A stretch of 64,000 nucleotides of DNA from Hibiscus mutabilis (GCA_019671005.1 CM033725.1:34618678-34682677); one strand, 5' to 3'; positions 44,729 through 56,848 are shown, counted from the stretch's first letter. Notes: generated by a model not told the origin, from the letters alone. Program-made: numbers and translations.

Positions 44729-45428
44729 AAGGTTACTTATACGAGTTAAGAATGGATTGTTGCAAGATAACGTCTAATATTTAGAATCGAGGGTTTACCC
44801 GAGTATAGTCTACGACTAAGGGCATCAGCAACCACATTTGCTTTCCTCGGATGGTAGTTTATGACCAAATCATAATCTTTAAGCAATTCTAGCCATCTTC
44901 TTTGCCTTAGATTCAAGTCCTTTTGAGTTAGGAGGTACTTGAGACTTTTATGGTCCGTACACAAGTTGCACTTCTCTCCATACAAGTAATGTCTCCAGAT
45001 TTTGAGTGCAAACACGATGGCTGCCAATTCCAGATCGTGTGTAGGGTAGTTTGATTCATGTGGCTTTAACTGACGTGAGGCATAAGCTACCACATTCTCG
45101 TCTTGCATTAGGACTCAACCTAGCCTCAAATGAGATGCATCACTATAGACTGTGAACTCTTTTCCCGATTCTAGTTGGATAAGAACTAGAGCATGAGTAA
45201 GGGCTTGTTTAAGCTGGCCAAAGCTTCTTTGTTGGTTCTCCAACCAAACAAATGGTTCATCTTTGCGGAGTAGCTTAGTCAAGGGTGCAGTTATAGAGGA
45301 AAAGCCTTCGACGAATCGTCGATAGTACCCAGCTAAACCGAGAAAGCTTCTGACCTCACCCACATTTCTCAAAGGTCTCCAATCCAGGATAGATTGAATC
45401 TTCCTTGGATCTACTTTGATCCCTTCTG
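44729..45428 (-). pseudogene. Tekay-2 RNase H and truncated RT
   Basis: RNase H: FTVYSDASHLRLG, a stop, then VLMQDENVVAYASRQLKPHE, THDLELAAIVFALKIWRHYL, LCTDHKSLKYLLTQKDLNLR and KANVVADALSRR. All four acidic residues are intact. Upstream only the RT connection remains: EGIKVDPRKI, ILDWRPLRNVGEVRSFLGLA and YYRRFVEGFSSITAPLTKLL. At about 45426 the reading passes straight into LTR sequence through a deletion, so RT fingers, palm and catalytic motif are absent. Confidence 0.9.
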
Positions 45429-46086
45429 CTTATGTATACAAAACAAGACAAGTTGTAAGTTCATGCTTTTCCATTTAACAAAACAATTCCTAACTCTTTA
45501 TACACACAAAAACATGTATTAACAACCCTTAAATAATCCTGTCTTCAAACAAGAAGTGTAATAGCCCTCTAATTCATTCATAATCTAAGAAAATTCTCTA
45601 TCAAGAACCTATCTCTTACTAACATTCGAAGTGCATAAGAATTCCATACATTCTCCATAAACTTAAACTCTAAAACAAGAGGAAACAAGATTGCTGACCC
45701 TTAATCTCTTAAGAGATCGAAAAGCACCTCAAAAAATGATCTACTAAAGCTCCAATTTTTCAAAATTTTCCATGAAATGTTTGGCTCTCCCCCTCTCTAT
45801 CCCCTATTCGGCTGATGAAGAAGATGAAGGAAGGAAGAAAATGACTATCCATCTTCCCATCTTTTTTTATTATCTATTGAACATGTGTTAAAACCCCAAA
45901 CTTCTATTTGTTTAACATGCAAACTCCATGTTTATTAAATCATTCATTTTAGTCACTTTAATTGAGTGTTCTTATTTTTACTTCTCACAATTAACTCCCT
46001 AAACTTTCATTCGATTAGGGCATGGTTTAATTAGACAATAATTTTAATAGTGGTACATCTTTTAGACCCGGTTTAGGAGTGTTACA
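45429..46086 (-). repeat. 5' LTR fragment of Tekay-2
   Basis: Near-identical to about 42518-43171 and ending GGAGTGTTACA at 46086. Differences are a few substitutions and small indels. The inner boundary is a deletion junction, not an LTR end. Confidence 0.9.
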
Positions 46087-46602
46087 ATATTAAAGTGCCT
46101 TCTAGTTCTTAATTGAATAATATGGAAGTGGCATATTTATGCTTGGAAATTTTAAGGGATTAATAATTTTCCATAAAGGCTGATGGATAAATGAAGTTAA
46201 AGGCTGAGTGTTTAGATAATTGACAAAAGCAGATTATTTTTAAATGCAATTATATTCATAAAGTCTCCCTTCCTTAAGTACTTATAATGTTATTAGTTTA
46301 AGGCATATGTTTGTAATTAATTGTCATTATTTATAATCAAAAGATAAACATGTTTGGTGTTAAGTTAAAGGAGCCTGTCATGCTGTTAGCTAATAAAGCG
46401 TTTTGTTATTACATACATGGTTGATCATACACGATCTATGTTTGAAGTTAGAGTTGATTAATACTAATTTTTTAAAAAAAGTTTTAATTTATTGCCCCAT
46501 TTTCTTTGATCTAGTCTTATCTTGTAAGACAAGTTAGTCATGGGTGTTTGCTTTTAACACTCTAGACTCGGTTTACTACTAAGCCGAGTTTAGGGTGTTA
46601 CA
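46087..46602 (+). repeat. 5' LTR fragment of Tekay-3
   Basis: 516 bp starting ATTAAAGTGCCTTC and ending TTTAGGGTGTTACA, nearly the same as the 3' end of the full LTR (50758-51270). Its 5' part is missing. Confidence 0.9.
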
Positions 46603-46606
46603 TTTT

Positions 46607-46618
46607 TGTATTAGAGCT
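46607..46618 (+). promoter_or_regulatory. Degenerate primer-binding site of Tekay-3
   Basis: TGTATTAGAGCT, a worn form of TGGTATCAGAGCT, lies four bases after the LTR end, with the same GAGCTAGAGTTTAGTCGATT continuation as Tekay-1. Confidence 0.75.
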
Positions 46619-49502
46619 AGAGTTTAGTCGATTCTCGGAATAAATAAAGGCTCATTGCATTTTCATGTGTCGTTGTGCCACCTAGGAGTTTAAATTCTTG
46701 TTTGGTATTGGCAACCTGCAACTAATACCATTTGTTTATATGGTTTGAAACTCAGAATAGGTGAAGATATTCTGAATCTGATGATGCGAATTCGTTGTCT
46801 CTAAAGAAATTTGAGGACGAATTTTTTTAGGGGGAGATTGTAACATCCTTAAAGTGGCCTAGAAGAATGTTCCATTGGACCATTGGTTAAATTGTTAAAA
46901 AGTTACTGATTCATTATGAGATATAGGATTAAAATGGAATAAAGAGAACAAATTGAAGACAAGATTAAACTTAAGATTTGCATGCTAAGTGAGAAATAAT
47001 AAAGAACCCTTACACATGTCATGACAATGAGGGACATGTGTATATTGAAGGAATGCTTCGGTCTTGGTAAAGGAATGACCAAGAATTCCTAGCTCACTTT
47101 ATCTTAACCGAACAAAAAGAAAAATAGTGGTGAGGGGAAGCTCCATCCATGGAAATCGGGAATGTAAAGCTTGGTGGTCTGAATCCTTTTAGCCATTGAT
47201 TCGAATAGCTTAGAGGAGGGGTAAGCCTTCTCTTTCTCTCCATCAATTTAAGAAATTGATTAAGGTTTCTATTCTTTTTGTGCGTATGTGTTAGATAAAG
47301 GAAGCAATTCTCTAAAATGAGTTCTTCCATTAGTTGTTATATCCTATTCATTTGCTTGATAAATCGGGCTGGATCTATTAGAAGTTTTAAATTCATGAGA
47401 TAAAGTATAGATTCAATCGGCAAATGCATGTGTACATGGAGTTATGTTATGATTGGTGAGTTTTGAATTATAAGTTATGAAATTTAGATAACTAGGAAAC
47501 ATGATACAATCGAATGGTAATAGGGCAGTCCATAAGTTATGTTATGATTGGTGAGTTTTGAATTATAAGTTAATCAATGCTCAACACTGTTTTAAAGAAA
47601 ATGGAATTTAGACCAGAATCCTTCTTGAATGTTTGTATTTATGTGCCTAGATTGAATGTATAAGTGAAGCGAAATCATTGAGTTTGGTGTTGGATATGAA
47701 GTGTAAACTGCCCAGTTCTGGTTAAACTTGAGTGTAAAATAGAATAGAAGGCAGGCAAATACTAGTTAAATACCCTGTTTTAAAGTATGTATTTCTGTGT
47801 GTACAAAAAGAAACTGTTTTGGTGACTATATTTTGTAAATTGGACTGTTTAAAAGAGTTTAAGAAACTGTTTTGTGAATTAGAAACATGAGAGAACATTG
47901 TTAGCTAATAAAATGGGTTGTTTTGAGTATGTTGTTAGTATGCTGGACTGTTTCGTAAAAACTGAAATGAAGACAATTTTAATTATGCAGCTTTTATTAT
48001 AAAAAGTGTAGATTTTTTATGTTAGAAATGTAGTCCTAAAATGGTGTTAAAAATAAATCTTTAAAATGCAGTTTTATGGATTAAAAACTGTGCAGAATTG
48101 GATTAAAGACAGTGCAGAATTAAGTTAAAGGAGTGCAGTTTTTAAGATTAAATGCAGTTTTGAATAAGCTTAATATGGACTGTTTTTGGTAATTAAATAA
48201 TAGAATTGTTTTAAGGAGTGTATATAGGTGTTGTATTATATCAATATAGTTTCATGATGGACTGTTTTGAAAATAAAATGTATATGCATGACTGTTTTGT
48301 ACATGTCTATGTACTTATATGTAAAATGAAATTCACATTGAATATATATATATATATATAAACATGGTTGGACTATATTAGGTAATTATAAAATCATATG
48401 GAACTGTTTTGTAGTGTTTAAGTGAAGAATTGTTTTTCACAAAAACAAGTAAGACTATTGTATAACAATTGGGGACTGTTTTGATGTTTGAGATGAGTTT
48501 AAAAGTGTAATTGATTAATTTGTCATAAGAATTTGGATTATTTTGAATTATAAATATGCATATATAATTGTTAGAAATTGTTCTGTGTACATGTATATGG
48601 AAACAAATGTACATTTGATTGAATTGGTTTTAATAGTTTGGTTAATCGTTTCGAGGTACACACATTGAATATGGATGGCTAAGGAAGGAAGTTGTTTGTG
48701 AAGTAGATTGTGTATAGTGGATTCACGTATTCCATAACATTGGAATAACAGGTGAGTGTAGTTGTTTGTGCTCAGGTGACACGGTGTCAACCCGAAGTTA
48801 TCATTTTATTGTAATTAAAGTATTGAATGGTTATAGATGGATGTCACTACTCATTTACTTTGTGCATAGAGCTCAATTAGAGCAAATTGGGGAAGGGCAT
48901 ACATTATAGCATTGCATTCTTGATAACATGTTTGGTTATGCATTACATAAGTGCTTGTGCTTTGTCATGAATGTCTATGTTTATGTTATTGTGTATTTAG
49001 CTTGGAAGCTAACTATTGATTGACACTTTTATAAAACTTAAAGAAGAATGATTAATTGATTGTCAATAGACATTAAGTAAGCAACAAAGTAAGATTACTT
49101 GTGCAATAAGATACACTCCAATTCTCAAGTATATGATAAGATATCTAAGTTGCCTACTCAATGGAAGCTCTTGGATACTTTGGCATAGTACATTGCATGT
49201 TTCAGGACTACGATCCATGAGCTACGGCTCGGCGGACGCCCCATATTGTATATGATATATTGGCGACAATAGGAGGTAATGAGGGAGATGTACGGAGAAA
49301 GGCGACAGTTTGGTTGGATAGAGAAGAGAAGATAGGATTGTTATGATCAGATACATTCAATTGCTTTGTGCTTTGAGCTATGTGTAACACAGACCATTGT
49401 TGCTTATGTCCAATTGTGATCCAAGGCAAACTTTTAAAAGACATGAATTGTATAAAATCAAATAAAGAAGTCAAGAGAATTATGAACAAGATATGAAATA
49501 CT

Positions 49503-49635
49503 GGGCTCTTGGTGAGCGTATGAAAATATTGAGCTCTTGGTGTGCATATGAAAATATTGAGCTCTTGGTGAGCATATGAAATATTGAGCTCTCGGTGAGC
49601 ATGTAAAGTACTAAGCTCTTAGTGAGCAAAAGAAG
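49503..49635. repeat. 27-28 bp tandem array in the Tekay-3 LTR
   Basis: Five consecutive copies of a unit close to GAGCTCTTGGTGAGCATATG followed by AAAATATT; the last is partial. Confidence 0.93.
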
Positions 49636-49843
49636 TGTTTAAATCTAACATTCCGAAAGGATTACGAATGAACCTTGAAAGATCAAAGCATATAAATGAG
49701 TTCCAGCTAACAAGTTATATATTAACTAACTAAAGATGTACGATAATTCTTGTGTAGTTATATGCTTGATTGGTTTAGTTGTCATTTAAAGATCATGAAT
49801 GTTATTAATTTTTGTTACTTTAACATCACTACCACACTTAGGC

Positions 49844-49850
49844 TATATAA
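49844..49850 (+). promoter_or_regulatory. Putative TATA box of the Tekay-3 LTR
   Basis: GGCTATATAAGC lies in a block aligned with GGCTATGTAAGCC of Tekay-1 (3343 and 11067), where the TATA core is mutated or weaker. Distance to the LTR end (about 1.4 kb) is long, so the R-U5 part would be large. Confidence 0.45.
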
Positions 49851-50591
49851 GCTTAACGCATTCATTATCATGCATTGCAGGATATATAAAACTCGTGTAA
49901 TCCGATCGTGATTAAGAGTTGCAAGTCATCACTTGGAATTCAAGTGGAGTTAGATTTCTCTTTTTGTAGTATACTCCTAGATTGGTGGCACATGACTTTA
50001 ATTGTCATATGTAGAGTATCTTCCTGTTTTGGTTTAAGCCAAAAATATATTATGATGCTTGTAACTAATACTGAAAAATTCATAATCTACATTGTTGTTT
50101 AGAGTTGCTGATTTTTGTGATTAAAATAGCTATGTGATTCGAAGGTTTACCATATAAGATAGGTCTTGAGCTAAGGTAATCGATTTGTTCCTTGAATATC
50201 AAGCTACGTTGTTATGTCATTGGAATACAATTTGTGGTTTAGATTACGTTTGAAATGTATGATGGAAATGTTCTTTGAAAGCTTGATAATCGAACATGAA
50301 GATGTGAAATATAATATTTTTATATACGCATTGTAATTGAATGATAGCATGGGTCTTAAGTGGATAAGTGTGATAAAAGTACAAGTGAAATAAGCTTATG
50401 CATGATGATTATTGATAGAGTCTTAATTTAAGAATGGGTAACTTAGCCAATCACATGATTGTAATTGAACAAAGGATGGATATAGAAAAAGGGGCATAGT
50501 CTAATAAATATCATAATTAAACAAGGCATTGATGTCTAAAGTTTTAAAGTCTTAAAATTACTAAAATGTGTGCAGGATACGGAATCAATAA

Positions 50592-50622
50592 GGATCGATC
50601 CCTTCTTTGAAGGGATCGATCC
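50592..50622. repeat. Perfect 14-bp hairpin in the Tekay-3 LTR
   Basis: GGATCGATCCCTTC, loop TTT, then its exact complement GAAGGGATCGATCC. It lies about 650 bp before the LTR end, near the position of the TATCGATA array in Tekay-1 (400-640 bp before its end). Confidence 0.93.
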
Positions 50623-51270
50623 CCTAAAATCACAGATTGTATTAATTAAGTCCTCTAAAGTTTGTAGTTATAATGAACCATTCTTTTAATCTTTGTGATA
50701 ATATGACTTATGGGCAAGGAATTTGAACTCGCAATATGATCGATTCACATAAGTAGAATATATTAAAGTGCCTTCTAGTTCTTAATTGAATTATATGGAA
50801 GTGGCAAATTTATTCTTGGAAATTTGAAGGGATTAATAATTGTCCATAAAGGCTGATGGATAAATGAAGTTAAAGGCTGAGTGTTTAGATAATTGTCAAA
50901 ATAATTTTTTTTAAATGTACTTATGTTCATGAAGTCTCCCTTCCTTAAGTACTTATAATGTTATTGGTTTAAGGCATATGTTTGTAATTAATTGTGATTA
51001 TTTATAATCAAAAGATAAACATTTTTGGTGTTAAGATAAAGGAGTCTGCCATGCGTTAGCTAATAAAGCGTTTTGTTATTACATACATGGTTGATCATGT
51101 ACGATCTATGCTTGAAGTTAGAGTTGATTAATACTAATTTTTTAAAAAAGTTTTAATTTATTGCCCCATTTTCTTTCATCGAGTCTTATCTTGTAAGACA
51201 AGTTAGTCATGGGTGTTTGCTTTTAACACTCTAGACTCGTTTACTACTAAGCCAGGTTTAGGGTGTTACA

Positions 51271-53365
51271 CAAAAAGAATAGTATGCATGAGCTGCGAGA
51301 AATCTGGGACCACTTTTATTACGAAACTAAGCAGTTGTTCTACGAAACCTATACCAATATAGCTTATCTACCGTATGTGAAGGTAGACAAGCCATTTTTG
51401 AAAGCCTTAGTTCAGTTCTGGAACCTTGGATATTGTTGTTTTACTTTTAATGAAGAAGACATAATGCCTACGCTCGAAGAGTACTTGGGCTCTACTTAAT
51501 ATGCGCAAGGTGAAAAAGAATTGAGTTTATGCTAAACCCCCTAAGAACAAAAACCCGCACTACTTTCGCTGGTATGAGTGAAGGATGGGTCAAAGGACTA
51601 ATACGGAAGAGATGGGGCAATTTTTCTTTTCCTTGGTCAAGCATTCGAAACATAATCCCTCTTCATCCAGATAGGGAAAAGAGAGTGGACCTCCTAGCTA
51701 TAGCAATCTATGGTTTGGTTATATTTCTGAAGGTCTTGGGCAATATCGATGTAGCTCTGTTAGACTTCTTTGAGCAGCTGAAGAGAGAAGTCAATCCATG
51801 CCCGTAATGCTTGTAGAAACTTTATCTCTTTAAATGCATACTAGAAGGAAGAGGGTGTTCGTTTCGGAGGGTGTGCCCCTTTACTCCAAGTTTGGGCCCT
51901 TAATCATTTTTGGAAATGCCCGACCCTAACCCTGTCTAATGTGTTCTCCTCAAAATTCTCTCTACTCCGAGAATTTTTGGTAAAAGATTGGGTAGTTATT
52001 AAGAAAAAACAAGTGGGTGGACATTTTCATAGATCGTTGTGTTCAAGACATCAGATGGAGGGTGTCGATGGACCATGCCAAGGTTTTGTACAAGTGTGGA
52101 GATTTCAATTATCTTATGCTTTTGGGCTTGTGGGGTGGAATTGGGTGTGCTCTTTTGTTCGTGTCATGACAATATGGCTCCCGAAAGTTTGTCCCTTTCA
52201 CTACTGATCTTGGCTCATCCGAGTTTGAGTTTCAAGGTGATTTCAAGCAGAAGATACATGCTATTAGTGACTCGTGGAACAATTGCTATTACATGAAGCT
52301 ATAATATAATAGCATTGTATGTTCACCCCTGACTATGATGCTTGGAGGCATAGAAGAATGAATGACAAGATCATACCACCTACACCCGAATAGGCCAAGT
52401 CTCTAGAAGAACACTTGAAAGTGGTTCCTTCTAAAGTTGATATACAAAGGGATGAGTTGAGAAGAGCCAAGATGGAGATAGATGCTTTGCGAGAACAAAA
52501 CCAGCGAGACAAGTTCGAGTCAGACGTGGATGTAGACAAGTACAAAGGGGAGACAAACTGGGTAACAAAGCTGTATCAGGATTTGGAAAAGAAGTATGAG
52601 ATTCAGAGGGTCGATTTCCTCAAGTTCCAGACCACAGATCAAAATGCAAATTTGATAAAGAGCCCAAAACAGTGGAAACAAGAAAATGAACAGGCCGTGG
52701 GAAAAGAGAGAGTGTGGTAAACGGTAGATTGAAAGATACAAATGGGCAGTTGCTGAAGAAAGAAAGAAGGGTAAGCAAACATTTGAAAATGAGAAAGGCA
52801 AATGAACCTTTGAGAAATAGAGAGAAAATGTGGCTGCATGGAAGAGGAAGGCCCATGACAACAAAATATGCTTGTTTGAGTTGCAGACGGTATGCGATGA
52901 GACTAGTGAGAAGTTGAAAAAAGCCAGGCTTTTGTTGCTAAGTTACAAGCCAAGGTGACCGACCTGAACCATTCTCTACACAAGTTTCAGAATCATCATA
53001 CTTACATTGAACTCCATGCTAGTTTGAGTGAGTATGATACTTTGAAGGAATGAGTGGAAGAAGTGGAAAGAATCATTCAAGATCATAGAACGAAGATCCT
53101 AGTCCTTGAGTACATCATTGAAGGGGGTAATGATTACTGGTTTACTCGTCTCAAAGACAATGCCAGAAGTTTCCAAGAGTGAGATGAGTTTGACAAGACC
53201 TTCATAACCTAAATTGAAGACATAGCTAAGCATGTGACAATGATAGTCAGAGAAGCTACATCTCTTAACCCCTACATCAGACCGATAGCTGAGGTAGGAC
53301 CAGGGCTCCAAAGACTGATCGAAGAAATAGAGGAACTGAGTGCTCACACTAAGACGTGTTCGTAG
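51271..53365 (+). pseudogene. Ogre-2 ORF1 pseudogene, 5' truncated
   Basis: MHELREIWDHFYYETKQLFY, FLKALVQFWNLGYCCFTFNE and IMPTLEEYLGS match Ogre-3 closely. GMSEGWVKGLIRKRWGNFSF and LLAIAIYGLVIFLKVLGNID follow in another frame. The C-terminal coiled coil is visible at 52415-52720 (RRAKMEIDALREQ, LYQDLEKKYEIQRVDF) and continues to about 53365. At least four frameshifts or stops occur, more than in Ogre-3. The role of the protein is unknown. Removal of the first part is due to Tekay-3. Confidence 0.87.
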
Positions 53366-53610
53366 AATATATCTTTAAGGACCTTTGTCATCCAATGAAG
53401 ACTACTTCTAGAGCAATACCATAATGAAATCAGTTGCCTTTCGCTTGCATTCATGTATTTGCATTTTTTTTTATTGTTGCTTGCATTTATTTTGTGATCA
53501 CTGCATATATTCACACATGATAAGAAACTAATTTAAATAAATCACATGAAAGAATTTCTAAAATAGCAAAAACTTCCCACAAATACGGTACTCGTTCTCA
53601 ATCTAGAGCA
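53366..53610 (+). other. Ogre-2 spacer between ORF1 and gag
   Basis: About 245 bp, AT-rich, no coding pattern. It corresponds to the Ogre-1 spacer at 26394-26683. Confidence 0.6.
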
Positions 53611-54620
53611 ATGGCCATGGAAGGTAGATTGACAACTCTAGAAATAAACCACAAGGGTACCCAAGATAGACTCGATAAAATGGAGAAAGAATGGAAGGAC
53701 GAAATTGCACGATCCTAAAGAAACACTGTCAGCCAGATAGCGGTTATGTTAGGTTTCAAAGACCCAGAAAGAGGAAAAGCGGTTGAAGCCGCTGATGTTT
53801 TGTCGCCCTGCCTGGGATGACTAGCCAGACATTTCCACCGAGGGGGAGGATCCATACTTGCGCAACAGAAACCTCAGCTCATATTCCAGCAAGGTCTAGG
53901 ATAAATCATGGGGAAAACCAAGGCATTAAGGTGTGGAATCTCCATAAGGCAGCCGACCTGGATAGAATGAATAAGATGCTGGAAGATCAGAGTGACTGGC
54001 TTGAAGAGATCATCAAAACCTTACAAGGAAGAAATGTCTATGGTGGCAAAGACGCTAGAGATCTAAGTTTAGTGTCTGACTTGGTGGTTCCTCTAAAATT
54101 CAAAACTCTCGACTTTGAGAAGTATGACGGGACCACTTGCCCTTCGGCGCACTTGACCATGTGCTGCCAATAAATGTCACTATACTTGGGAAATGAGAAA
54201 TTGTTGATCCATAGTTTTTAGGACACTCTATCAGGGTCTGCTACCCGATGGTATACCCTATTGATCTAGGTCAACATACGAACTTGGAGAGATCTATCGA
54301 AAGCTTTCCTCAAACAGTATAAGCATGTGACAGATACGGACCCAAGTAGGATCATACTACAAGATATGGAACAAAAGCCCAACGAGAGCTTTCGCAAGTA
54401 TGCCCAAAGGTAGCGAAGTGTGGCAACCCAAGTTCAACCTCTACTATTGGAAAATAAGGTTACTCCAATGTCTGTGGAAACCTTAAATGGTACCTTCTAC
54501 GACCATATGTTAAACCATGCTACCAAAGGTTTCGCAGACATGGTCACGAATGGAAAGTTGATATTGGCGACCATTAAAAGTGGGAGACTCGAAGAGGGAG
54601 AGTATGACGAGAGCCTATAA
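53611..54620 (+). pseudogene. Ogre-2 gag pseudogene
   Basis: The start is ATG at 53611 (MAMEGRLTTLEINHKGTQDR), homologous to MAIEDMITNLENVRVEVQ of Ogre-1. After a frameshift near 53800, the part 53817-54173 contains NKMLEDQSDWLEEIIKTLQG and LVVPLKFKTLDFEKYDGTTC, the Tat/Ogre gag signature. VQPLLLENKVTPMSVETLNG and GFADMVTNGKLILATIKSGR (54420-54600) form the C-terminal capsid part. No zinc knuckle follows; the element jumps to its 3' region. Stops at about 53718 and 54171 and frame changes make it non-functional. Confidence 0.87.
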
Positions 54621-56848
54621 CTTGACATACTCGAGTTTGGCTAGACTTTATGCCTTCCTGGAATAATGCTTCACGGCTAGATAATAGAGGATTTTCTAAG
54701 CATTGTTGGGGTTTTACTTAAAATCAACCCTTTTGCTTTTGCCCACAAGCATTAGGGATCTTTTGTAAGGGCTTCTATGTTAATCTACTTGATTTAAAGA
54801 TGCATTCTCTTTATTTTCCCAAGTCGCAAACATTTCTTTTTTTTCTTTCATTCCATACAAAACATCCATTTTCTCTTCCAATTTTCTCTTCATTGTTGAG
54901 TCCTTACAATTGATTGTATGAATGATTCTTGAATCTAATCCTGAGATAGAGGGGTAAAAAGTGCATTCAGGATTAATGGGGAGATCCCATGCACAAATTT
55001 TGAGTGTTTTTCCTCTCAGACATTATTGTTAAGGACTTTGAATAAAGTGATAACTCTAAGACATCTACCAACTAAAGACTACTTCTCTTTAATGATTTTC
55101 GTGTGTGAAATGACATTTGGCATTCCTTCTTTTCCCTTCACGAATAAGAAAATGAAAAAAATCCATTGTTGTCCCTCTTTGAGCCTAATATTTTTCTTGT
55201 GTTTAAATCTTAACCAATGATCACTCCCCATACTGGGAAGCAAAGAGGATGAAAAGCTATTTGTAGGCTAAAAAGCATGTCAGATCGAGTTGAATGTCCT
55301 AGACTGAAGATGAAAAGAACACAGAAAAAAGGAAAAAGACGAAAAGAGAAAAAGAAAAAAGTGAAAAAGGAAAAACAAGAAGGAATGAAAGTGGAAATAT
55401 GAAGGAATTTGAAACAAGAGGAAAACATGTACGAAATCCTTCAAATGAGGCATGTGCTAGAAAAGGAAATGAACTCTAGGGTGAAAACCCAAAATGGGTA
55501 GTCTAGAGTGATCCAAAGAAGAAGAACAAAGAATTCGTCAAGAAAGATTGATCTTTGGTTTAATTACCCTTAAAACATATATCTGAGCCTATATATCCTT
55601 TTTTGGCAACCCGAGCCTAGCTTAAGTTACAAGCCTTTAAAGATCATTTGGATCACACATGAATATCTGAGAAAAGAAGTTTATTTTCAGAACACATTCC
55701 GCCTAATTGAGTTAACCTTTCTTCAGAGACCTCAAAACTTCTAATGTCTGATTGAGATTAAAAAGTGGGAAATTTGAATTTGGGGAGTTGGTGAGTTAAA
55801 GAGAGCCACCTAAAAGTGGGGCACTATCCGGTTGATGGATTTATGAATCATGGATTTATGAATTTTAGGGCATTTTGCTTTGCTCTTTCCCATGTTTGCC
55901 ACGACTTCTTCCTTTAAATTCTCATTTCTAGCCTTTTCTTGCATCTTACAAGTAGGCTGACATAGATTCATGAAAAAAAGATTTTTTGGTATTGATCCCA
56001 ACCATAGGGAACCATGAATGAATGTTTTCCATCACTTCAGGAAATAATGAAGTGGCCGACAATTGAACCTCAGTTTGAACGAGGGCATCACCTTGCATGA
56101 GAAGGTAAAAAAAGAAAAGAAAAAGTACATGTGAACCGTGTTGTCGAGCAAGATCCACACATAAGATGTAAGATCCCTAAAGCATGAAAAGGGGATAGAA
56201 TTGCGCCTACCGGGCAAACTGTGCCACCAATTGGGGCAATTTATGTTGACCAAAGATTCAAGATCCCTGACTTTGATAGGCATAAGAAGAAGAGATTAAA
56301 GCGCCAACATCATTCGAAGACACTCAAGGTGGAAAGAAGCTTTGCTGCAAATATTCCTATCAAGCAATTCAAAGTACCCTGAAGGGGCAAAAATATGGAA
56401 GCCCACGGGAAATCGCTAATTGAAGTCACATGATTGCTGAATCCTCTCCTATGATAATGAAACCAATTTTACAAACATTGGAGCAATCATCCAAGCTGGA
56501 AGGAAAATACTGGAGATTCCACTCCTTTAACAAAGGCTAAAAGAGTGTTGAAGAATATGAGGATAGAAGGACAATCCTTCAAGGTAGAAGTACAAGATAA
56601 CTGGATTGAGTGAGCAAATATGCAAAGAATAGATATTTTCTATGAATCAAGGAAATACAATAGCAAGGCACAACTGCCTATCTGGACTGAGCGAGGAAAC
56701 GTGCAAAGAAAAAAAAAAGGAAAAAACCAATTCCGATAAAAAGAATTTAGAAAGTAAAAGAGAAAAAACATGTATTCATGTGTTAGGCATCCTTAGGAGC
56801 ATGTCCATCATAATAATAGTATTTGTTAGTTTTTGACAGGTGTAGCAT
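54621..56848 (+). other. Ogre-2 3' region (pol deleted)
   Basis: About 2.2 kb with no gene I can support. One copy of the Ogre GTGAAAACCC motif lies at about 55481-55500. Lys-rich A/G-rich stretches near 55320-55400 and 56100-56130 give spurious reading frames. It corresponds in position to the Ogre-1 3' untranslated region (20531-22593). Confidence 0.7.

Larger units (their letters stand above)
39848..46086 (-). mobile_element. Tekay-2: Tekay/Del chromovirus with a large internal deletion
   Basis: This minus-strand element keeps a long 3' LTR (to 43171), then chromodomain, integrase, RNase H and the RT C-terminus (43167-45428), then a 658-bp piece of the 5' LTR (45429-46086). Gag, protease, most of RT, the primer-binding site and most of the 5' LTR are missing. 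The outer left boundary is uncertain. I propose 39848, where TATATCACCC could be a worn TGTAACACCC terminus; ATATT at 39844-39848 and 46087-46091 may be a duplication or chance. The two LTR copies are very similar, so the element is comparatively young. Confidence 0.82.
46087..51270 (+). mobile_element. Tekay-3: Tekay element reduced to LTRs and a 236-bp interior
   Basis: The truncated 5' LTR (46087-46602) matches 50758-51270. A worn primer-binding site (46607-46618) follows, then only 236 bp of internal DNA, a polypurine tract and a full 3' LTR (46839-51270). The interior joins the start of the leader (GAGCTAGAGTTTAGTCGATT, as in Tekay-1 at 4423) to the end of pol (TTGAGGACGAAT and the tract TTAGGGGGAGAT). 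Everything between was deleted. After 51270 the sequence is Ogre-2 ORF1, so Tekay-3 inserted there. Its left flank has been lost next to Tekay-2. Confidence 0.88.
46839..51270 (+). repeat. 3' LTR of Tekay-3
   Basis: A very long LTR (4432 bp) starting TGTAACATCC after the polypurine tract TTAGGGGGAGAT and ending GGGTGTTACA. It shares conserved blocks with Tekay-1, such as GTTGCAAGTCA followed by ACTCCTAG..GGTGGCA. It contains an (AT)n run at 48342-48361, a 28-bp tandem array, a TATA box and a perfect hairpin, listed separately. Confidence 0.9.

Noticed and set aside
49503..49635. CRISPR-like array
   Set aside because: Direct adjacent repeats without unique spacers, inside a plant LTR.
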